DNA from: Streptomyces sp. NBC_00513
Lineage (GTDB): Bacteria; Actinomycetota; Actinomycetes; Streptomycetales; Streptomycetaceae
Direction of reading: 5' to 3'
Assembly (NCBI RefSeq): GCF_041431415.1
Contig: NZ_CP107845.1
Location: forward strand, 2,790,001-2,854,000
DNA: 64,000 nt
Positions 59,003-64,000 of the stretch are shown here, in pieces. Under the pieces are notes generated by a model. That model was not told the DNA's origin, did not search any database, and was given only the letters and a program-made list of their open reading frames with translations. The position numbers and the translations under genes were made by a program. Positions within the stretch are counted from its first letter, which is position 1, and every line of letters begins with the position of its first letter.

Positions 59003-59476
59003 ATGACCGAGCCCTGGAACTCGACCGACGTGGGGGTCCTGCGCCTCCCCTCGGGGCGGCTCGTCCGAGGGCGTGGACTCAGCCGGCCCCTTCCGCCCGG
59101 CCAGGAACCGACGTACGCCGTGTACCTGCTGGGCTCGCCGCCACCCGAGGTCGCCTGGGACGCCGAGTGGCTGCGCTGGCCCGACTTCCGGCTCCCCTCC
59201 GACCGATCCCACGCCCGTGAACTCCTCATCCTGGCCTGGGAGCGCGCGGCCACGGACCGCGTCGAACTCGCCTGCGCGGGCGGCCGCGGTCGTACGGGAA
59301 CGGCCTTGGCCTGCATCGCGGTGTTGGACGGCGTCCCGGCGGAACGAGCGGTGGAGTTCGTCCGTCGCCATCACCACCCCCGGGCCGTCGAAACGCCTTG
59401 GCAGAAGCGCTACGTCCGCCGCTTCGAGGGGCCGCCCTCACGACCGACGCGAGCCGCCTCCACCGACCGGATCTGA
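59003..59476 (+). CDS. Protein-tyrosine phosphatase-like protein
   Basis: The 157-residue protein contains the cysteine loop CAGGRGRTGTALACIA near 93, matching the CX5R(S/T) phosphatase signature, and AVETPWQKRYVRRF near the C-terminus. The region before it (EVAWDAEWLRWPDFRLPSD) resembles the WPD loop of tyrosine phosphatases. TACCCT lies six bases before the ATG at 59003, a leaderless promoter. The target is unknown. Confidence 0.8.
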   Translation: MTEPWNSTDVGVLRLPSGRLVRGRGLSRPLPPGQEPTYAVYLLGSPPPEVAWDAEWLRWPDFRLPSDRSHARELLILAWERAATDRVELACAGGRGRTGTALACIAVLDGVPAERAVEFVRRHHHPRAVETPWQKRYVRRFEGPPSRPTRAASTDRI

Positions 59477-59659
59477 GCCCCCGGCCGCACTCGCGCCGCC
59501 GAGGCGAAGCACCGGATCAGGCACCCCAGGGCGCGGAGCAGCCCACAGCCCGCTGCCCTCACCGCCTCCCCGGCACGCCCCGAAACGGGCGAGAAACGCG
59601 GGGAAAACGGCGTCAGAACGGGACCATCCGCTGCCGCAGGACCTTCAACCCGCCGGAGG

Positions 59660-60652
59660 CTACCGGCGGTTCGGGCGGGCCGCCCGGGCCACCGCCACGA
59701 CCGCCTTCTCCAGCGCGTACTCCGGGTCGTCGCCGCCGCCCTTCACGCCCGCGTCGGCCGCGGCCACCGCGCGCAGGGCGTCCGAGACGGCGTCCGCCGA
59801 CCAGCCGCGCATCTGCTGCCTGACCCGGTCGATCTTCCACGGCGGCATGCCCAGGTCCCGGGCGAGGTCCCCGGGGCGGGCCCCGCGCGGGGCGGAGGCG
59901 AGCTTGCCGATGGCTCGGACGGCCTGGGCCAGGGCGCTGGTGATCAGTACCGGCGCCACTCCGGTGGACAGCGACCAGCGCAGGGCTTCGAGGGCCTCGG
60001 CCGCACGCCCCTCGACCGCCCGGTCGGCGACCGTGAAGCTGGAGGCCTCGGCGCGACCGGTGTAGTAGCGCCCGACCACGGCCTCGTCGATGGTGCCCTC
60101 GACGTCCGCGCAGAGTTGCGCGGCGGCGCTCGCCAGCTCCCGCAGGTCGCTGCCGATGGCGTCGACCAGGTTCTGGCAGGCCTCGGGGGTGGCCGCACGT
60201 CCCAGTGTCCGGAACTCCCCCCGCACGAAGGACAGGCGGTCCGCGGCCTTCGTCATCTTCGGGCAGGCGACCTCGCGGGCACCCGCCTTGCGTGCCGCGT
60301 CCAGCAGCCCCTTGCCCTTGACGCCGCCGGCGTGGAGGAGGACGAGGACGATCTCCTCGTACGGGGCCGTGAGGTACGCCTTGACCTCCTTCACCGTGTC
60401 CGCGGACAGGTCGTGCGCGTTCCGCACGACCAGGACCTTGCGCTCGGAGAACAGCGAGGGGCTGGTCAGCTCGGCCAGCGTGCCGGGCTGGAGCTGCTCG
60501 GAGGAGAGGTCCCGCACGTCGGTGTCGGCATCGGCGGCACGAGCCGCCATCACCACTTCCCGGACCGCGCGGTCGAGCAGCAGATCCTCCTGCCCCACCG
60601 CGAGGGTGAGCGGGGCGAGCGGATCGTCGGTGGAGTTCTTCCTGGTGGCCAT
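59660..60652 (-). CDS. holA: DNA polymerase III subunit delta
   Basis: The 330-residue clamp-loader subunit opens ATRKNSTDDPLAPLTLAVGQEDLLLDRAVREVV and contains LVLLHAGGVKGKGLLDAARKAGA and LASAAAQLCADVEGTIDEAVVGRYYTG, the HolA pattern. It opens the sliding clamp with the other loader subunits. The ATG at 60652 is the usual streptomycete start; a GTG at 60676 with GGGGGA upstream is possible. Next to rpsT in many actinobacteria. Confidence 0.94.
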   Translation of the reverse strand: MATRKNSTDDPLAPLTLAVGQEDLLLDRAVREVVMAARAADADTDVRDLSSEQLQPGTLAELTSPSLFSERKVLVVRNAHDLSADTVKEVKAYLTAPYEEIVLVLLHAGGVKGKGLLDAARKAGAREVACPKMTKAADRLSFVRGEFRTLGRAATPEACQNLVDAIGSDLRELASAAAQLCADVEGTIDEAVVGRYYTGRAEASSFTVADRAVEGRAAEALEALRWSLSTGVAPVLITSALAQAVRAIGKLASAPRGARPGDLARDLGMPPWKIDRVRQQMRGWSADAVSDALRAVAAADAGVKGGGDDPEYALEKAVVAVARAARPNRR

Positions 60653-60728
60653 CGCCTCCAGCATCCCACGCCGCACTGACAGTCCCCCTCCCGCCGTACC
60701 CCCTCCCGCGGTGCCGGAGAATGGTCGG

Positions 60729-60971
60729 GTGAACGCGCGACATGTACTCGTCCTGCCCGACCGTGACGCCGCCGAGGAGGTGGCGCGCGAACTCGTGGAC
60801 CGCTTCGGCGTGCCCGAGGAACCCCAGCTGGTCCGCGACGCCCTCGCCGGCGAGGACGACGCGGAGGACGCCCAGTGGCTGGTGGTCGTCGAGGACCCGA
60901 GGGAACGCCTCGACGCGTCCGCGCTGGACGAGTTCGCCGGCGAGTACGAAGGGTGGTTGGAGGCTCCCTGA
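60729..60971 (+). CDS. Conserved small acidic protein
   Basis: The 80-residue protein starts at GTG 60729 (NARHVLVLPDRDAAEEVARELVDRFG) and is rich in Asp and Glu (AGEDDAEDAQWLVVVEDPRERLD). It has a clear alternation of strands and helices. No family function is known to me. It is convergent with the YceI-like gene and divergent from holA. Confidence 0.6.
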   Translation: MNARHVLVLPDRDAAEEVARELVDRFGVPEEPQLVRDALAGEDDAEDAQWLVVVEDPRERLDASALDEFAGEYEGWLEAP

Positions 60972-60988
60972 GCCTCGCCGGGCGGGCC

Positions 60989-61870
60989 CTACGCCTTGTG
61001 CACGATCTGGATGTCCAGGTCCACTTCCACGCTCGACCCGATCGCCGCGATCCCGTGAGCCAGCATCGACTGCCAGTTCAGGGTGAAGTCCTCGCGCTGC
61101 AGTTCGGCGGTGGCCCGGCACGCGGCGCGCGGCTCGCCCTCCAGGCCCGTGCCGTGTCCCAGGTACTGGGTGTCCAGGGTCACGGAGCGGCTCACCCCGT
61201 GCAGGGTCAACGCGCCCGCGACCGCCCAACGGCTGCCGCTGCGGTGGATGAAGCGCTCGCTGTAGAACTCCACCGTGGGGTGGCGTGCCGCGTCCAGGAA
61301 GTCCGCGGAGCGCAGGTGGTCGTCGCGCATCCGCAGGCCGGTGTCGATGCTCGCCGCGTCGATGATCACGCGCATGGAGGAGTCCTCCATGCGCTCGGCG
61401 ATCCGGACGGCCCCGGCGAAGGTGCTGAACCGGCCGTGGATCCGGGCGAAGCCGATGTGCCGGGCCGTGAAGCCGATCGACGAGTGCGTCGGGTCGAGTT
61501 CCCAGTGGCCGGGCGCCGGCAGCAGGGGCGGCTCGACGGCGTCCAGGATGATCTCCGCGGTGCCGGGTTGCGCCGGATCCCCCACCAGCGTCGCGCCGTG
61601 GAACGGCGCGTAGCCCTCGGCGGTCACCGAGAGCCGGTACTCCCCCTCGGGCATGGCTGCGGTGAACCCGCCGTACGGATCGGTCTCGCCGCTGACGACG
61701 CGTCGGCCGATCGGGTCGGTGACCTCGAACTTCGCTTGCCGGATGGGCTGGTGGACCGTATCGAGAACGCGACAGCTCAACAGTCGCGCGGTGTGCGGGA
61801 GCGCGAGTGTGGCGGTCGTCTGGGAGCCGGCGCTTCCGGCCGTCTCCATCCCCCGTCGGCGTCCGAACAT
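60989..61870 (-). CDS. YceI-domain protein with N-terminal carboxypeptidase-regulatory-like domain
   Basis: The 293-residue protein starts with about 110 residues like a carboxypeptidase regulatory domain (VLDTVHQPIRQAKFEVTD; GGFTAAMPEGEYRLSVTAEGYAP) and then a YceI lipocalin-like domain: WELDPTHSSIGFTARHIGFARIHGRF, LRSADFLDAARHPTVEFYS, VAGALTLHGVSRSVTLDT. YceI proteins bind polyisoprenoids. No signal peptide is visible. ATG at 61870. Adjacent to the truncated comEC. Confidence 0.9.
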   Translation of the reverse strand: MFGRRRGMETAGSAGSQTTATLALPHTARLLSCRVLDTVHQPIRQAKFEVTDPIGRRVVSGETDPYGGFTAAMPEGEYRLSVTAEGYAPFHGATLVGDPAQPGTAEIILDAVEPPLLPAPGHWELDPTHSSIGFTARHIGFARIHGRFSTFAGAVRIAERMEDSSMRVIIDAASIDTGLRMRDDHLRSADFLDAARHPTVEFYSERFIHRSGSRWAVAGALTLHGVSRSVTLDTQYLGHGTGLEGEPRAACRATAELQREDFTLNWQSMLAHGIAAIGSSVEVDLDIQIVHKA

Positions 61871-61984
61871 GGTTGGTGCACCCCCGTGCTGTGTGGACTT
61901 GTACCGTTCTGGCGAAGACGCATTCGATCATGCTGCCGGGTTGTGGGCAAACAGAACGGGTGTGCCCGGTATGCCCGCGTCGCC

Positions 61985-62609
61985 TGCCCCGCCGTCCGGA
62001 CGGAAAGGCCCGCAACCGCGAGCCGCTTCCGGAGATCGCCACCGAACCATCGGTATCGGTGCGCAACACCGTCGCGCCCATCGCCCGCAGTCGCGCGAGC
62101 GTACCTGGCGCGGGGTGCCCGTAGCGGTTTCTTGTACCGACGGGAACAATCGCGATCCTGGGCCTGACCCGATCCTGGAGTCCGGGGTCCTGGTGTGCCG
62201 AACCGTGGTGGGCGACCTTCAGGACGTCCACCGGCCCCAGTTCCGGATGACTCCTCAACAGGGCCTGCTGGGCGGGTGGTTCCAGGTCCCCCAGCAGGAG
62301 CAGGGTCAGTCCGGAGGTCCGTGCGAGCAGAGCCACGCTCGCGTCGTTCGGCCCCTCCGGCGCCGGGCCGTCGACCGTCGGCCACAGCACCTGCCACTCC
62401 AGCGTTCCGGCCCGGCGGCGTTCCCCGGAGGCGGCGGTCACGACGGGCACCCGAGCCGCGGCGGCGGTACGGCGCACGGACTCGGCCTGCGCGTACGGCT
62501 CCGCCAGGGTGGTGGTCTGGATCACACCGACGGTGCGTCCCCGCAGCACTCCTGAGATTCCCCCCACATGGTCGGCGTGGAGGTGTTCTTCGCGTTCAGC
62601 ATGTCTCAT
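61985..62609 (-). pseudogene. comEC: Truncated comEC, C-terminal part
   Basis: About 200 residues of the C-terminal metallo-beta-lactamase domain of ComEC remain: HLHADHVGGISGVLRG, LLLLGDLEPPAQQALLRSHP, DVLKVAHHGSAHQDPGL and VLRTDTDGSVAISGSGSRLR. ComEC is normally about 750-900 residues, with OB and polytopic membrane domains before this part. Here homology begins abruptly at HLHADH (about 62585), and the codons before it (AEREE) do not fit the usual strand. The frame also lacks a stop near its usual end and runs on out of frame into the YceI gene. The DNA-uptake channel is lost. Confidence 0.8.
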
Positions 62610-62615
62610 GAGACA
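62602..62615. repeat. 14-bp perfect palindrome at the comEC break
   Basis: TGTCTCATGAGACA lies within 20 bases of the point where comEC homology ends. It could be part of an attachment site or of the promoter of the foreign DNA. Only one copy is in the window. Confidence 0.5.
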
Positions 62616-62914
62616 GATGGCTTGTCACGTTCCGGGCGTTTGATCTGGTATTAACCTCGCGCTCGGCATCCCAGGGCTGCCCGGGTCGTAGCGGTTGGCT
62701 GACACATTTCGAAGCACTCACTGCTTCACTCGCGAGGGTTACTCAGGTCGTCGCCCACCCGGCGCTCGCAGGCGTGTGCTGCGCGTTGGAGTCTTCATCC
62801 TCACGCCGCTGCCGGGGTACGGGGGACCCGCCAACCAGCGGGTCCAACCCGCAGGGTGACGGAGACGCCCTCCAGCCAGCGGGCGGTACGGTTTCGCCGG
62901 GACGGATGCAAGGG
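62616..62914. other. Region between comEC remnant and helicase gene
   Basis: About 300 bases of somewhat lower GC near 62620-62760. It contains a small hairpin (GAAGCA-5-TGCTTC at 62712-62728) and the candidate terminator at 62824-62845. No gene, tRNA or integrase was seen. It probably belongs to the inserted element. Confidence 0.5.
62824..62845 (-). terminator. Candidate helicase terminator
   Basis: GGACCCGC (62824-62831) pairs perfectly with 62838-62845 around a 6-base loop. It lies 70 bases past the helicase stop codon. Confidence 0.5.
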
Positions 62915-64000
62915 TCAGTGCTCGGCAAGATCACGGACGTCCCAGCCCGCGTCGATCATCACCTCCGCGTATCGCTTGCCGCGGTCGCGGTGGGCGGCGA
63001 GCACCAGGAGGTGGGTGGGGCGCGTCGCCCCGACGAAGACGAGCTGCACAGCGGCCTGGACACTCTTCAGCTCCCGCTGAGGGTCGCTCCCCTCCGCGAC
63101 AATGCGGAGCGCCTCGGTCACGTCGAACTTCTTGCCGTTCTTCTCAAGGCACTCCAGGATCAGCGTCGCAGCATGGGTCTCGCCCTTCGCGCTCTGAATG
63201 GTCCCGGGTACGGACCGCACCGCCGGCACTGCGGCGGAGCTCCTGGGGACGCCGCCCGCTGCTGCGGCCGCCTCGGCTGCGGGGGTGAACTCCAGGCCGA
63301 CGGCCTTTAGCGGCCGGTCGGCGAGCAGCTTCATCTGGACGGTCAGCTGCTCGGTGATCATGCCCCAGCCCGCCTCGTCGAACGCAGCTCCGTAGACGAG
63401 GAGTTCGCGCAGCAGGATCCGCACCCTGCCGCCAGGGGTCGCCCCAGACCTCTCGAGGCGGCCCAGCGCCGGTAGCCCCTCGCCGGTTAGGGGCGCGAAG
63501 GACGCGCGCAGGGCGTTCCACAACTCGGTGGACACTTCGTGGCTGTCCGCGCCGGACCTCCACTGGGCCCCTGCCGCGCGGGCCGCGTCGATCAGGGCTC
63601 GGTGGGCCGTCGGGCGGCCGGGCGGGGTGTAGCCGGGCACGTAGCAGGAGATCGACTGCGGGTAAGCCTGGGAGCCTCCCCGGCCCTGCCGCGCGCCCAG
63701 CACACGCGGCGGACGCCTGAGGAGGACGTCCTCGGGGACGATCACGGCGGCCATGCGTTCGAAGGTCGGCACGACGTCGGTCGCTGTGGCCTCGTCGAAC
63801 AGCAATACCGCCACCCGGCCGTCGGGACCGGCTCCATGGACTTGCTGGGGACGCCGGACGGCCAGGCGGCTGGCCACTGCCGCGATCTGCGGTCCGAAGC
63901 GGCGGCTGACTGGCAGCTCCGCGGCGCCGGACAGTGGGAACGAGGCAGGTCCGCTCACGGCGTCGGCGTCACTGTAGATGCCCTGGTTGGTGTCGCCTAC
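62915..64000 (-). CDS. UvrD-type superfamily I helicase, C-terminal part
   Basis: At least 361 residues are seen; the N-terminus with the Walker motif lies beyond the right edge. Recognisable blocks in order are VGDTNQGIY (UvrD motif III type), PVSRRFGPQIAAVASRLA (motif IV), IQSAKGETHAATLILE (motif V type) and QLVFVGATRPTHLLVLA (motif VI). The KGETHAATL form of motif V is one I associate with helicases next to OLD-family nucleases, as in Gabija GajB. The gene ends at 62915, 330 bases from the comEC break, so it is probably part of an inserted island. The start, whether at the GTG 63958 or beyond, cannot be decided, but the open frame continues past the edge and motif III lies upstream of 63958. 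Confidence 0.75.
   Translation of the reverse strand, partial: VGDTNQGIYSDADAVSGPASFPLSGAAELPVSRRFGPQIAAVASRLAVRRPQQVHGAGPDGRVAVLLFDEATATDVVPTFERMAAVIVPEDVLLRRPPRVLGARQGRGGSQAYPQSISCYVPGYTPPGRPTAHRALIDAARAAGAQWRSGADSHEVSTELWNALRASFAPLTGEGLPALGRLERSGATPGGRVRILLRELLVYGAAFDEAGWGMITEQLTVQMKLLADRPLKAVGLEFTPAAEAAAAAGGVPRSSAAVPAVRSVPGTIQSAKGETHAATLILECLEKNGKKFDVTEALRIVAEGSDPQRELKSVQAAVQLVFVGATRPTHLLVLAAHRDRGKRYAEVMIDAGWDVRDLAEH

Noticed and set aside
59613..61980. Continuation of the comEC frame to 59613
   Set aside because: Beyond about 61985 it runs out of frame through the YceI and holA genes, so it is only an open frame left by the lost stop.
62616..62914. Possible tRNA or integrase attachment site beside the island
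   Set aside because: No cloverleaf with a GTTCGAATC-like T-arm was found, and only one copy of the 14-bp palindrome is in the window.

Overview
The window is a very GC-rich stretch of a Streptomyces chromosome. The codon usage is strongly GC3-biased, GTG starts are frequent, and only one TTA codon was seen in a gene. The order lepA-rpsT-holA, hrcA-dnaJ2-rsmE, phoH-ybeY-corC, leuA-M4 protease, glyS-znuACB-zur-uppS-recO and ppdK-dusB is the conserved core order known from streptomycetes. No rRNA, tRNA or CRISPR array was found.

Layout. 1-3.9 kb: the start of a TauE/SafE exporter, then the assimilatory nitrite reductase operon nirBD behind a GlnR-like box. 3.9-7.4 kb: a VOC protein, a Tat-exported PhoX-like protein and a TTA-containing ArsR-type regulator. 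7.4-13.7 kb: ppdK, dusB, a DHA2 drug exporter and a MarR regulator, with four 21-bp tandem repeats between the last two. 13.7-17 kb: a DoxX-like protein, an aldo/keto reductase with its TetR regulator and a perfect 15-bp inverted-repeat operator, and a VC0807-type membrane protein. 17-23.9 kb: glyS, the zinc uptake operon (two Zur boxes over its promoter), zur, uppS and recO. 24-29.2 kb: an NCS2 purine permease, a TerB-type protein, and leuA with a leucine leader peptide. 29.4-32.6 kb: an M4 metalloprotease, an emfourin-type protease inhibitor, an acetyltransferase and a methyltransferase.

32.6-42.3 kb is the conserved phoH-ybeY-corC-YjbR-CDA-like-era cluster, but it is interrupted just upstream of era by about 5 kb holding a WxL/DUF916-like surface-protein pair, a GlxA-type AraC regulator and a transporter. 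The DUF916 gene has no stop codon before era, so the two form one open frame. 42.4-53.6 kb: a PfkB kinase and a transporter diverging from a Crp-like site, then rnz, HIT, rsmE, an NMO-type oxidoreductase, dnaJ2, hrcA (with CIRCE), a metallo-beta-lactamase-fold protein, a DUF3097 protein and hemW. 53.7-61.9 kb: an acyl-CoA synthetase, lepA, rpsT with a short upstream ORF, a small phosphatase, holA and a YceI protein.

At about 62.59 kb the comEC gene is cut: only its C-terminal metallo-beta-lactamase part remains. Beyond a 14-bp palindrome lies foreign-looking DNA carrying the C-terminal part of a UvrD-type helicase of a kind seen in Gabija-like defence loci, running off the window. This junction and the DUF916-Era frame are the two places most worth following up. 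A third theme is that about a dozen genes carry a -10 hexamer 6-7 bases before the start codon, so they are probably leaderless, and three of them share the same GACAATGGG core.
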